A DNA stretch of 40,863 nt from Muribaculaceae bacterium (GTDB taxonomy: Bacteria; Bacteroidota; Bacteroidia; Bacteroidales; Muribaculaceae), in contig JAMPBB010000001.1 of the NCBI GenBank assembly GCA_023666885.1, forward strand, positions 165,874 through 206,736, read 5' to 3'. The translations under genes and the position numbers were made by a program. Position 1 is the first letter of the stretch. The number at the start of each line of letters is the position of its first letter. A model generated the notes under the pieces. It made no database searches. It saw only the letters and a list, made by a program, of their open reading frames with translations, and was not told the DNA's origin. Below, one piece after another: positions 6,436-15,500 of the stretch.

Positions 6436-6986
6436 GACTCAATAATTTTTGATAGGGTTTCTATTTCAACAGTTACATTACGTTCCACTATAGGACGAAT
6501 ATTCTCGCTATTGTCATATAACGACCACCTGTCAACGATTGGCACGAAAACATCAAATAAATTTTGCAGTCCGAGCCAATATCTTCTATGTATAACGTCT
6601 TGAGGGATGTTATGTCCACCGGATGCAACTCGTGAAGCCACTCGCATTTCAGCCATTTCAGGCGAGGGCAACCAAAAGAAAAGCAATGTCACCATATACC
6701 CGGCGGCTTTTGCTCTACGCACTAATGTTTTGTATGAGCGCGTAGCTAATGTAGTTTCAATGGCGAAAGTCCTGCGCCGGCAAAGCAAGGAGTCGATACG
6801 TTTCAGCATCAATTTCCCGGCCTCAATAGCCACTTCTTCAGGATGGAAAGGAGAGAGCCCTTTTGCAATCTCATCGGCATTTACAAATTCTTCACAATCA
6901 AGCACACCCGGAAGCACAGTCATTGAAGCTGTAGTCTTTCCGGCACCATTACATCCGGCTATGATATATAGATTCGGTTGTGTCAT
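6414..6986 (-). CDS. zeta-toxin-family P-loop kinase
   Basis: This 190-aa protein belongs to the zeta toxin / AAA-kinase family. Well-studied members phosphorylate UDP-N-acetylglucosamine and block cell-wall synthesis, but other members act on different substrates. Visible features are Walker A GCNGAGKT (11-18), the FVNADEIAKGLSP segment (35-47), IETTL (76-80), and the lid region RVASGGHNIPQDVIHRRY (about 119-136) with its conserved Arg/Gly/His. It is cytosolic. The downstream 68-aa gene overlaps by 22 bp, giving a two-gene toxin-antitoxin-like unit with the toxin first. A strong promoter and a 16-bp palindrome at the predicted transcription start precede it. The cassette is more AT-rich than its surroundings. 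Active toxicity is not provable here. Confidence 0.88.
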   Translation of the reverse strand: MTQPNLYIIAGCNGAGKTTASMTVLPGVLDCEEFVNADEIAKGLSPFHPEEVAIEAGKLMLKRIDSLLCRRRTFAIETTLATRSYKTLVRRAKAAGYMVTLLFFWLPSPEMAEMRVASRVASGGHNIPQDVIHRRYWLGLQNLFDVFVPIVDRWSLYDNSENIRPIVERNVTVEIETLSKIIESCQNRKK

Positions 6987-7042
6987 TTCTTTGCCATTTT
7001 ATACTCTCGCCGTGTATCCTTGTCCTAATATCAGGCCTTTTC

Positions 7043-7058
7043 ATATTGACGTCAATAT
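7043..7058. promoter_or_regulatory. 16-bp perfect palindrome, operator candidate of the zeta cassette
   Basis: ATATTGACGTCAATAT is a perfect palindrome about 8 bp downstream of the -7 element, covering roughly +3 to +18 of the predicted transcript. Binding here would block transcription. Autoregulation is common for toxin-antitoxin genes, but the binding protein is unknown. Confidence 0.55.
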
Positions 7059-7065
7059 TTAAATG

Positions 7066-7096
7066 CAAACATACAAATTTTTCATCATCTGACAAA
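7066..7096 (-). promoter_or_regulatory. promoter of the zeta-like cassette
   Basis: On the minus strand TTTG (7093-7096) is separated by 19 nt from TATGTTTG (7066-7073), a full match to the Bacteroidetes promoter. The predicted leader is about 75 nt. Confidence 0.7.
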
Positions 7097-7163
7097 TGGG
7101 CAAACTGCATAATGAATTACAGGAATTGCAGGGAACAGTTCTGTCAGGCGCTCCCTTATGGAA

Positions 7164-8201
7164 TCAAGATGCCGGCGCAAGAGTCACAAGGACGCCTTTA
7201 TGGTCAGTGGGCCATACGTCAAGCGGCTCTACGAAGCGGTCAAGTCCTATCTCGTCCCATACACGGCTGCGCACCACACTGCCACGCGGTCCGAATATGT
7301 CGGCATCCTTCACCTCAAGTCCGCTGTCAGGGCTAAGAAATATATAGTCAATGCGTTCACGTTCATCAGACTTAGGTGCCCACGTCACTTTTGACGGTGG
7401 GATTGACGGGCAGTCAGAAGGATATGTAAATCCGGGATGCGTGACCGGGTCAGGATACAGTGTGCGATATGTATCTACGTATCCGGCCTTGTCCAAAAGC
7501 GAAGTCACGGTCCATGGAAGCACAAGGCCGTGGTGGTCAAACATATGTGCCGTGGCTTGAGTCCAGTCAAGATGCGATGGCTCGTTAAAGTCGCCCCCGA
7601 GAATCACCACACGGCCTTCAGCCACATCACGCGACGCACAGTCAAGGAACGCGCGGATGGCATCATCGCGCTGCGAGGCATCATTGCGCCTCATTACTCT
7701 GACAGAATCCGTGTCAGGCTCAATCTCCTTCCATGTACTGCCATCATAACCGCGCACATTATAGTAAGCACAATCACGGTAATCCAGATGCGCCGTGTAT
7801 ACGGCAAACTCCCGTTCGTCCTTCGCAGCCGTAAGCCTATAAATGCTGCCATGGTCATCCTTTTCGGGAAACACTACAAGCGAATCCGTTATAGGGTACT
7901 TGCTGAGCAGACCGGAGTCATAACTGCGGAATGAATGGTATTCCTTACCCCTATCGGCCAAAGCCTTTACGAGCGACGCCGTATAGTCACGTCCGCCATA
8001 ATTACGCACCTCGCTCAGCGTAACGAAGTCAGGCTCAAGCCGGGCTATCTCATCAGCTATGGCCTCAGCTCCACCGGCCACCATGGTGCCTTCCTGCCAT
8101 ATATTCCACTGAAGCACCTTAACATCGCCATCACCCGCAGCATGTGCAGATGTAAGAATACTGCCTATAGCTGCCAGCATACAGATTACCTTTTCTTTCA
8201 T
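7164..8201 (-). CDS. secreted endonuclease/exonuclease/phosphatase-family hydrolase
   Basis: This 345-aa protein begins at the ATG at 8201, which gives a clear signal peptide (MKEKVICMLAAIGSILTSAHA); an upstream in-frame start adds 18 unlikely residues. EEP-fold motifs appear in order: QWNIWQ, metal-binding Glu in LSEVRN, AHLDYRD, GGDFNEPSH, IDYIFLS, and the terminal PTDHKGV with the Asp-His pair. Such proteins hydrolyse phosphodiesters in nucleic acids, lipids or sugar phosphates; the substrate cannot be told here. It likely acts in the periplasm or outside. The last codons are duplicated at 6187-6212 beyond the zeta cassette. A leftward -7 match TACTTTTG lies upstream at 8224-8231. Confidence 0.88.
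   Translation of the reverse strand: MKEKVICMLAAIGSILTSAHAAGDGDVKVLQWNIWQEGTMVAGGAEAIADEIARLEPDFVTLSEVRNYGGRDYTASLVKALADRGKEYHSFRSYDSGLLSKYPITDSLVVFPEKDDHGSIYRLTAAKDEREFAVYTAHLDYRDCAYYNVRGYDGSTWKEIEPDTDSVRVMRRNDASQRDDAIRAFLDCASRDVAEGRVVILGGDFNEPSHLDWTQATAHMFDHHGLVLPWTVTSLLDKAGYVDTYRTLYPDPVTHPGFTYPSDCPSIPPSKVTWAPKSDERERIDYIFLSPDSGLEVKDADIFGPRGSVVRSRVWDEIGLDRFVEPLDVWPTDHKGVLVTLAPAS
7178..7203. repeat. 26-bp repeat within the 3' end of the EEP gene, proximal copy
   Basis: This is the partner of 6187-6212. It encodes the conserved DH-K-GVLVTL end of the intact EEP protein. The zeta kinase and its partner lie between the two copies. Confidence 0.6.
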
Positions 8202-8260
8202 ATCCAATGAATGATTTATGAAACAAAAGTACAAAATTTTCCGCATTATTTCCACGTAAT

Positions 8261-8292
8261 TTTGGAGGCTTACGCCTAAACGGTTATCTTTG
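8261..8292 (+). promoter_or_regulatory. promoter of the sulfatase-TM2-metA run
   Basis: TTTG (8261-8264) is separated by 20 nt from TATCTTTG (8285-8292), a full consensus match 29 bp before the sulfatase start. Confidence 0.7.
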
Positions 8293-8321
8293 CATTAAAA
8301 TCATTATCCACATTATATACC

Positions 8322-9884
8322 ATGCAGTACAAGACACTTTTAACTGCTTCGCTCATAGCCCCAGTGCTGTGTGCGGCCTCCGTTGCAGAGGCTAAGGCGC
8401 CAAAAAAAGCTAAGAAACAGATTGACACCTCGCGTCCTAACGTAATAATCATACTGGCCGATGACCTTGGCTACGGTGACATGCAGTGCTACGGGGCTAA
8501 AAATGTGGAAACGCCCAACGTGAACCGGTTGGCCGAACAAGGCATCCGTCACACAAACGTGCATGCCGTGGCCGCCACTTCCACACCATCGCGCTACTCA
8601 CTTCTCACCGGCGAATATGCATGGCGCCGCCCGGGCACCGACGTTGCTCCCGGCAATGCCGGTATGATAATACGCCCTGAGCAGTACACCATGGCCGATA
8701 TGTTCCACAATTCCGGATACCGCACTGCGGCAATAGGCAAGTGGCACCTCGGGCTCGGCGACAAGACCGGACAGCAGGACTGGAATTCTCCTCTCCCCAC
8801 GCATCTGGCCGACATAGGATTTGACTACCACTACATAATGGCCGCTACCGCCGACCGCGTACCGTGCGTATTCATAGAAAACGGGCAGGTGGCCAACTAC
8901 GATCCGGAGAATCCTATAGAAGTAAACTATTACAAGAACTTCCCCGGCGAGCCTACAGGCCGTGAAAATCCCGAGCTGCTCTACAATCAGCGCGCATCGC
9001 ACGGACATGACATGTCAATAGTCAACGGCATAGGCCGTATAGGCTTCATGAAAGGCGGCGGCAACGCCCTTTGGAAGGATGAGAACATAGCTGACTCAAT
9101 AACCGACCATGCCATTGAGTTTATCAAGGACAATGCATCAGAGCCTTTCTTCATGTACTTCTGCACAAACGATGTACACGTGCCCCGCTTCCCGCATGAA
9201 CGTTTCCGTGGCAAAAACCCCATGGGTGTACGCGGCGATGCCATAGCCCAGTTTGACTGGTCCGTAGGCCGTATAATGGACACTCTTGATGAACTCGGGA
9301 TAGCCGACAACACCCTTGTGATACTCACCTCTGACAACGGCCCCGTGCTTGATGACGGATACGATGATCAGGCTGAAGAACTGCTCAACGGGCATACGCC
9401 TACAGGTCCGTATCGCGGCAACAAGTACAGCGCATTCGAGGGTGGGACAATGGTCCCGGCTATAGTACGCTGGCCCGCTATGATCAAAGGCGGTCAGGAA
9501 TCGGACGTACTCATGTCGCACATTGACTGGTTCCGTTCACTCGGCTCACTGATTGGAGCCAAGATACCCAAGGGCGCAGCCCCCGACAGCCGCATACATG
9601 CCGATGCCCTCCTCAAAGCCGACTCAGCCGATGCTGCCCCGTACGTACTTGAACTGGCCTCCAACCATGTGCTCTCCGTACGAACCCCACAGTGGAAATA
9701 CATAGAGCCTAACGATGGCCCGTCTATGATACAGTGGGGTCCGAAGATAGAAACCGGCAATGCTCCGCTGCCTCAGCTCTATGACATAACATCGGACGTA
9801 TCCGAGAAGAACAATGTAGCCCTCAAAAATCCGGCTGTGGTTTACGACATGCAAAACATACTCCGCCGTGAACGCGCCAAATAA
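8322..9884 (+). CDS. secreted sulfatase (S1 family, Ser-type)
   Basis: This 520-aa sulfatase removes sulfate esters, probably from host or dietary glycans. A signal peptide covers about residues 1-24. The metal-site ADDLGYGD (46-53) is followed by the active-site motif S87-T-P-S-R91, where Ser87 would be converted to formylglycine by an anaerobic sulfatase-maturating enzyme (not in this window). The GKWHLG motif and the later TSDNGP metal-binding motif are present. Length fits S1 sulfatases. The substrate subfamily cannot be judged by eye. It heads a run with a TM2 protein and metA, separated by 9 and 3 bp. That grouping shows no obvious functional logic. Confidence 0.95.
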   Translation: MQYKTLLTASLIAPVLCAASVAEAKAPKKAKKQIDTSRPNVIIILADDLGYGDMQCYGAKNVETPNVNRLAEQGIRHTNVHAVAATSTPSRYSLLTGEYAWRRPGTDVAPGNAGMIIRPEQYTMADMFHNSGYRTAAIGKWHLGLGDKTGQQDWNSPLPTHLADIGFDYHYIMAATADRVPCVFIENGQVANYDPENPIEVNYYKNFPGEPTGRENPELLYNQRASHGHDMSIVNGIGRIGFMKGGGNALWKDENIADSITDHAIEFIKDNASEPFFMYFCTNDVHVPRFPHERFRGKNPMGVRGDAIAQFDWSVGRIMDTLDELGIADNTLVILTSDNGPVLDDGYDDQAEELLNGHTPTGPYRGNKYSAFEGGTMVPAIVRWPAMIKGGQESDVLMSHIDWFRSLGSLIGAKIPKGAAPDSRIHADALLKADSADAAPYVLELASNHVLSVRTPQWKYIEPNDGPSMIQWGPKIETGNAPLPQLYDITSDVSEKNNVALKNPAVVYDMQNILRRERAK

Positions 9885-9893
9885 GACACCGCT

Positions 9894-10292
9894 ATGAAAA
9901 AATGTAACTACTGTGGCCACATGTGCCCCGACAATGACGTATGGTGCGAATCGTGTAATCGCCCATTGACTCCGCAGACACCTCCACCACCATATGGCAG
10001 CAACTACAGCTATCCTCAGGGCTACGACCGCAACAACGCTTTTGATGAAGGACCGGAGGGGAAGAGCCGTGGCGTAGCTGCTCTGTTAGCCATATTTCTG
10101 GGCGGATTGGGAGTACAGTACTTCTATCTCGGCAAAGTGGGTGGAGGACTCCTCACCATACTCCTCTCATTGGTTACATGCGGACTGTGGGAAATAGTGA
10201 CCCTGATACAAGGTATACTCATGTTTTGCATGTCAAATGCCGATTTCCGCCGTAAGTACGTACTGTCAACCTCTACGCTTCCTCTGTTCTGA
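9894..10292 (+). CDS. zinc-ribbon TM2-domain membrane protein
   Basis: This 132-aa protein has an N-terminal zinc ribbon with two Cys pairs (CNYC at 4-7 and CESC at about 18-21). A Pro/Tyr-rich linker (about 25-50) follows. The C-terminal TM2 domain has two membrane helices joined by the typical G-x-x-G-x-x-x-F-Y-L-G turn (GGLGVQYFYLG, about 70-80). TM2 proteins are small inner-membrane proteins of unknown function. It starts 9 bp after the sulfatase stop and ends 3 bp before metA. Confidence 0.85.
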   Translation: MKKCNYCGHMCPDNDVWCESCNRPLTPQTPPPPYGSNYSYPQGYDRNNAFDEGPEGKSRGVAALLAIFLGGLGVQYFYLGKVGGGLLTILLSLVTCGLWEIVTLIQGILMFCMSNADFRRKYVLSTSTLPLF

Positions 10293-10295
10293 TTC

Positions 10296-11213
10296 ATGGT
10301 CAGCACAGTCCACGGCCTTCCGGCAGCAGATTTGCTGCATGATGAAGGAATAGACATACATCACATACCGGCACAGGGAGCACTGAATATAGCAGTGCTC
10401 AACCTGATGCCACTGAAAGAGCCCACCGAGCGCCAGCTCCTAAGGGCTCTTTCGGCATCGCGCCATGACATAAATGTGACCTGGCTCATACCGGCCACAC
10501 ACACTCCACGCAATACTCCGACTGAGCATCTTGAAAAATACTACACTACGTTTCAAGCATTGGAATCCGGGAACATACACATTGACGGACTGATAGTGAC
10601 CGGAGCCCCCATTGAAAAGTTGGAATTCAATGCGGTAGACTACTGGCCGGAGCTTTGCCATATACTTGATACTATTAGCGCAGCCCATATCCCGGCATTG
10701 CTGCTGTGCTGGGCTGCATTCGCAGGCCTGTATCACCGGTTCGGCATAGAGAAGCACACGCTTGCGCATAAAATATCCGGCGTGTTTCCACACCATCTGA
10801 CGCACTCCGAGCATCCGCTTGCAGCTGGCATGGAACCGTACTTCCACATACCGCAAAGCCGCCATACCGAGATTCACCGTGCCGATGTAATGGCCACACC
10901 GGGTATAGACATAATAGCCGAAAGTGAGGAAAGCGGATTGTACCTTATGGCATCGGGCACTGATAACGGACGCGAAACGTATGTGACCGGGCACAGCGAA
11001 TATGATGCCCTGACACTTGACAGCGAGTATCGGCGAGACATGTCACGGGGACTCAACCCTGACATTCCTCGGCATTACTATCCCGAGGACAATCCACAGA
11101 CTACTCCTCATGCCGCATGGGAGGGACATCGCAAACGCCTGTTTGCCAACTGGGCTGACTTATGCCACCGGTTCAGGGATGTGCGCGGTCAAAAGCCTCC
11201 ACATCAGCTCTGA
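10296..11213 (+). CDS. metA: homoserine O-acyltransferase MetA (predicted acetyl-CoA type)
   Basis: This 305-aa enzyme acylates the hydroxyl of homoserine, the first committed step of methionine synthesis. It carries the nucleophile Cys138 (LLLCWAAFAG), His233 and Glu235 (TGHSEYD), and the family signature LNLMPLKEPTERQ (36-48). The acyl-donor position is Glu107 in GAPIEKLEF. Known work on this family ties Glu at this site to acetyl-CoA and Gly to succinyl-CoA, so the product is probably O-acetylhomoserine despite the family's succinyltransferase name. The 3' end overlaps the convergent RluA-family gene by 41 bp, so it has no terminator of its own. Confidence 0.93.
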   Translation: MVSTVHGLPAADLLHDEGIDIHHIPAQGALNIAVLNLMPLKEPTERQLLRALSASRHDINVTWLIPATHTPRNTPTEHLEKYYTTFQALESGNIHIDGLIVTGAPIEKLEFNAVDYWPELCHILDTISAAHIPALLLCWAAFAGLYHRFGIEKHTLAHKISGVFPHHLTHSEHPLAAGMEPYFHIPQSRHTEIHRADVMATPGIDIIAESEESGLYLMASGTDNGRETYVTGHSEYDALTLDSEYRRDMSRGLNPDIPRHYYPEDNPQTTPHAAWEGHRKRLFANWADLCHRFRDVRGQKPPHQL

Positions 11214-11874
11214 ACGCATCCCACAGAACATCACCGGTAGGCAGCGGTGCCGTAATATCGATATTTTCTTTTGACACCGGATGTACAAACTGTATCCTGT
11301 GAGCCTGAAGTGAGATACTTCCGTCAGGATTAGAACGGCGGTCGCCATACTTCAGGTCGCCCTTTATGGGGCATCCTATGGATGCAAGCTGCACACGTAT
11401 CTGATGCTTGCGACCGGTGTGCAGATTTACAGCCAGCATGTAATAACGATCCGAGGCTCCCACCATACTGTAGTCCAGCACAGCCCGCTTGGAGCCGGGT
11501 ATTTCCGCATCATGGGCATATGACTTATTGTTGCGCTCCGTAGTGGTGATATAGCTTTCTATCGTATCATGCTCCTTGGGTGGCCGGTTTCGGGTTATAG
11601 CCAGATAGGTCTTGCGCACCTGTCCGTTACGGAACATATCATTGAGCCTTGACAGCGCCTTTGAAGTCTTGGCAAACACTACAAGCCCCCATACCGGACG
11701 GTCAAGCCTGTGTACCACTCCACAAAACACATTGCCCGGTTTGGCATATTTGTCCTTGAGATACCTGCGCACAGTATCCACAAGCGGCTCATCGCCGGTC
11801 TTGTCGCCTTGCACTATCTCTCCCGGGCATTTATTTACTACTATGATATGGTTATCTTCGTATACTACTTCCAT
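11173..11874 (-). CDS. RluA-family pseudouridine synthase
   Basis: This 233-aa enzyme isomerises uridine to pseudouridine in rRNA or tRNA. The catalytic Asp is in HRLDRPVWG (Asp58 from the chosen start). KPG and the RKHQIRVQLA segment are also typical. It lacks an N-terminal S4 RNA-binding domain, placing it among the short members. The ATG at 11874 (MEVVYEDN) is preferred over an upstream TTG. A -7 box lies only 6 bp before this ATG, so the transcript may be almost leaderless. The last 41 bp overlap metA. The target base is not predictable. Confidence 0.9.
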   Translation of the reverse strand: MEVVYEDNHIIVVNKCPGEIVQGDKTGDEPLVDTVRRYLKDKYAKPGNVFCGVVHRLDRPVWGLVVFAKTSKALSRLNDMFRNGQVRKTYLAITRNRPPKEHDTIESYITTTERNNKSYAHDAEIPGSKRAVLDYSMVGASDRYYMLAVNLHTGRKHQIRVQLASIGCPIKGDLKYGDRRSNPDGSISLQAHRIQFVHPVSKENIDITAPLPTGDVLWDAFRADVEAFDRAHP

Positions 11875-11880
11875 AGACGG

Positions 11881-11920
11881 CAAAAGTACATAAAAATCCC
11901 ACTATTTTTATATACTTTTG
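11881..11920. promoter_or_regulatory. symmetric divergent promoter region between the rluA-type gene and ruvA
   Basis: CAAAAGTA at 11881-11888 (leftward TACTTTTG) and TACTTTTG at 11913-11920 (rightward) are the ends of a near-perfect 16-bp inverted repeat (11881-11896 / 11905-11920, 15 of 16). Each end is a TAnnTTTG -7 element facing outward. No standard -33 TTTG is visible for either. Confidence 0.55.
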
Positions 11921-11936
11921 CAGAAAATACCGCCTT

Positions 11937-12524
11937 ATGATAGAATACATTTCCGGTAGGCTCGCAGAGCTTACCCCCACATACGCCGTCATAGACTGTT
12001 CAGGCATAGGATATTTCCTGAACATAACACTTCCTGCATATACAGCACTGCAAGGATGCACGGACAGTGTACGCCTGCTCGTTCATGAATCCATAAGGGA
12101 AGACGCCTATCAGCTCTTCGGTTTCACGGATGAAACCGAACGCACTCTGTTCCGGCTTCTCATAGGTGTTTCCGGCGTAGGAGCTGGCACTGCACGTATG
12201 ATACTGTCAGCCATCCCGGCGCCTGAATTGCAGAGTGTAATAGCATCAGCCGATCACCGCCGGCTTACAGCTGCAAAGGGAATAGGGTCAAAAACCGCAC
12301 AACGCATAATTGTTGACCTCCGTGATAAAATAAAACCCACTGACGGAACGTTAATAACACAGCCCGCTGCAGCATCGCAAGATGTATTCGATGAAGCGCT
12401 TGCCGCATTGGTGATGTTAGGATTTGCCAGACCTCAGAGCCAAAAAGCACTCAAGAAGGTATTCGACTCTGATCCGTCAGTCAATGTGGAGGCTGCCATA
12501 AAGCGGGCGCTCACCATGATGTAG
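11937..12524 (+). CDS. ruvA: Holliday junction DNA helicase subunit RuvA
   Basis: This 195-aa protein forms the tetramer that holds four-way junctions and loads RuvB for branch migration. The N-terminal OB fold begins MIEYISGRL. Two helix-hairpin-helix segments follow (LLIGVSGVGAGTARMIL, about 75-91, and LTAAKGIGSKTAQRII, about 108-123). A C-terminal three-helix RuvB-binding domain begins near 148. Length is normal. The stop lies 6 bp before the GTG start of sprA, a neighbourhood I recall from other Bacteroidetes. Confidence 0.96.
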   Translation: MIEYISGRLAELTPTYAVIDCSGIGYFLNITLPAYTALQGCTDSVRLLVHESIREDAYQLFGFTDETERTLFRLLIGVSGVGAGTARMILSAIPAPELQSVIASADHRRLTAAKGIGSKTAQRIIVDLRDKIKPTDGTLITQPAAASQDVFDEALAALVMLGFARPQSQKALKKVFDSDPSVNVEAAIKRALTMM

Positions 12525-12530
12525 CCTTTT

Positions 12531-15500
12531 GTGCCCCGACATATAACCCGACATATTACACAAGCCTTACACCCTCTGCGCAGGATATGGATTGCGGCAG
12601 CCCTTGCTCTTGTCGGGGCTGCCACCTTGGCCACGGCACAATACTACAAGCCTCAGATAACTCCGCCGCCGCCTCCCCCACCGGAAATACCCGCATACGA
12701 ACCGCCCACGGACTCCATGCAGACATGGCCCTCCGGACGTCCTATTGTGCCGCGTGGCTATGAGGATTTACTTCAGGAAGAATTTGCGGCTGATCTGGCC
12801 ACGCCTTCAAACATCAAGACCACAGCTGAATATGATCCCGTAACACGCTGTTACGTAATTCGTACACTTGTAGGTGATCTGGAAGTGACCACGCCCTTCA
12901 TCCTTTCAGAGAAAGCATACAATGATCTGCTTACGCGCCGCAATATGCAGCAATATTACCGGCAGCGTAATGCTGAGCAGCTTACCAAGCCTGACAAGCA
13001 GCCGTTTGACGTACTGGATATGAATTTTGCACTCGGCCCGCTTGAAAAGATATTCGGCCCGGGTGGTGTCAGGCTAAAGACTCAAGGCTCCGTGCAGGTG
13101 GACATGGGTATAAAATCAAACAAGACTGACAATCCGGCACTGTCACTCAACTCACGCCGCAAGACATTCTTTGATTTTGACCAGAAGATACAGGCTTCAA
13201 TACAGGCATCCGTAGGTGACCGCATGAACTTCAACATGACCTATAATACGGATGCCACATTTGACTTTGACTCAAAGAATATCAAGCTCCAGTACGAAGG
13301 GAAAGAAGATGACATAGTAAAGAGCATAGAGGCCGGTAATGTAAGCATGACCACAGGGTCGTCACTCATACGCGGAAGTACCGCACTGTTCGGGCTCAAG
13401 ACCAAACTTCAGTTTGGCAAACTCACGGCCACGGCACTGCTCTCGCAGCAGAATTCCGAATCGCGCTCCATATCCACCAAAGGCGGCGTCCAGACCACAC
13501 CGTTCCGTATCGAAGCCGATGCATATGATCAGAACCGGCATTTCTTTCTGGCTCACTTCTTCCGCGACAACTATGACCGTTTTGCATCCCGCCTGCCGTA
13601 CGTATCATCAGGAGTAAAGATAACACGCGTGGAAATATGGGTAACCAACAAGTCCGGCAACTATAACCAGTCACGTAACCTGGTCACTTTCATGGACCTT
13701 GGCGAGAACAGCGTGCTGGCCAACAATTATTGGGTTACGGATCCGGCGCTACCCAACCCATCGAATAGCTCTAACAATCTGCTCTCCACCATCAAGGATA
13801 GCTATCCCGAGGCACGAAACATAAATACGGTTACACAGGCTCTTGCCCCGCTGGCGGCATATGGCATAGAAGGAGGCCGTGACTATGAGAAGGTGGAGAG
13901 TGCGCGCCTGCTGTCGGAAAGTGAGTACACGCTTAATTCCACCTTAGGGTATGTGTCGCTCAAAAGTCAGATGAATGCTGACGATGTGCTCGGCATAGCC
14001 TATGAGTACACCTATAACGGGCGTGTATATCAGGTGGGGGAATTTTCATCGGACATAACCACCACGGATCAATCTCTGTATGTGAAGATGCTCAAAGGCA
14101 CCACTGTGGCACCTAAGCTACCTATGTGGGATCTTATGATGAAAAACGTATATTCGCTCGGAGCCTATCAGGTACAGAAACAAAACTTCCGGCTCAACAT
14201 CAAATATCTGTCGGACACTACCGGTACTGAGATAAATTACCTGCCCATACCCGGCATAAGCGATATGCCGCTGCTTCAGATAATGAATCTTGACCGACTG
14301 GATTCAAACGAGGCATCCAATGCCGACGGTTTCTTTGATTTCATTGAGGGATATACCGTGCAGTCACAAAGCGGCAAGATAATATTCCCGGTAGTGGAAC
14401 CGTTCGGAGCGCATCTGCGCAGCAAAATCTCGGATCCGCAGTTAGCTGACCGCTATGTGTACAGCGAGCTGTACGACTCCACGCTGGTGGTAGCGCGTCA
14501 GTTTGCCGACAAGAATAAATTCATACTTACAGGTGAGTATCAGGCATCGGCCGGCTCACAAATAAGGCTCAACGCCATGAACGTGCCTCGCGGCTCGGTA
14601 ATAGTGACCGCCGGCGGAGTAACACTCACTGAAAACAGTGACTACACTGTGGATTACTCCATGGGCATAGTCACCATCACCAACCAAAGCATCATTGATT
14701 CAGGGCAAAGCATCAATGTCACGCTCGAGAACCAGTCCATGTTCTCCACTCAGCGAAAGTCGCTGTTAGGTCTTGACCTCAACTACCAGTTTAACCGTAA
14801 TTTCAATGTCGGAGCCACGCTGATGCATTTCTCCGAAAAAGCACTTACCGAGAAAGTTAACATAGGTGATGAGGTGGTAAACAACACCATGCTCGGCATG
14901 AATTTTGCCTACAGCACTGACTTCATGTGGCTGACCAACGTGCTCAACAAGATACCTACCGTAAACGCCACTGCCCCTTCCCGGCTGCAACTTCGCGGCG
15001 AGTTTGCCAAGCTTATACCGCACTCCGGCAATACCGGCTCCACCCGAGGCAGCTCGTACATCGATGACTTTGAAAGTGCTCAGACCGGTATAGACCTTCG
15101 CTCGCCTTACTCATGGTTTTTGGCCTCCACGCCATATGAAAGCGGCAGCAACGCTCTCTTCCCGGAAGCCGCACTGTCAAACAATGTGGATTATGGCAAG
15201 AATCGTGCACTGCTCAACTGGTATTACATTGACAGACTGTTCACTCAGCGAAACTCATCCATGTCACCCGGATATATAAAGAGCGACCTTAAGCAACTGT
15301 CAAATCCCTATGTACGCGAAATCACGTCACGTGAGATATTCCCATACCGTGAAATCACATATGGCGAATCATCCACCATACAGACACTCAACCTGTCATT
15401 CTATCCCAATGAGCGCGGCCCCTACAACCTTGATGCCGAAAACATAGATCAGGAAGGCAATCTGCTCTATCCTGAACGCCGGTGGGGTGGCATAATGCGG

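Noticed and set aside
7114-7140. Possible copy of the tRNA-Pro 3' end (GCAGG, 8 nt, CTGTCA) at the far side of the zeta cassette
   Set aside because: It would suggest a tRNA-targeted integration, but only 13 of 19 positions match and the intervening T-loop bases differ. This is too weak to separate from chance.
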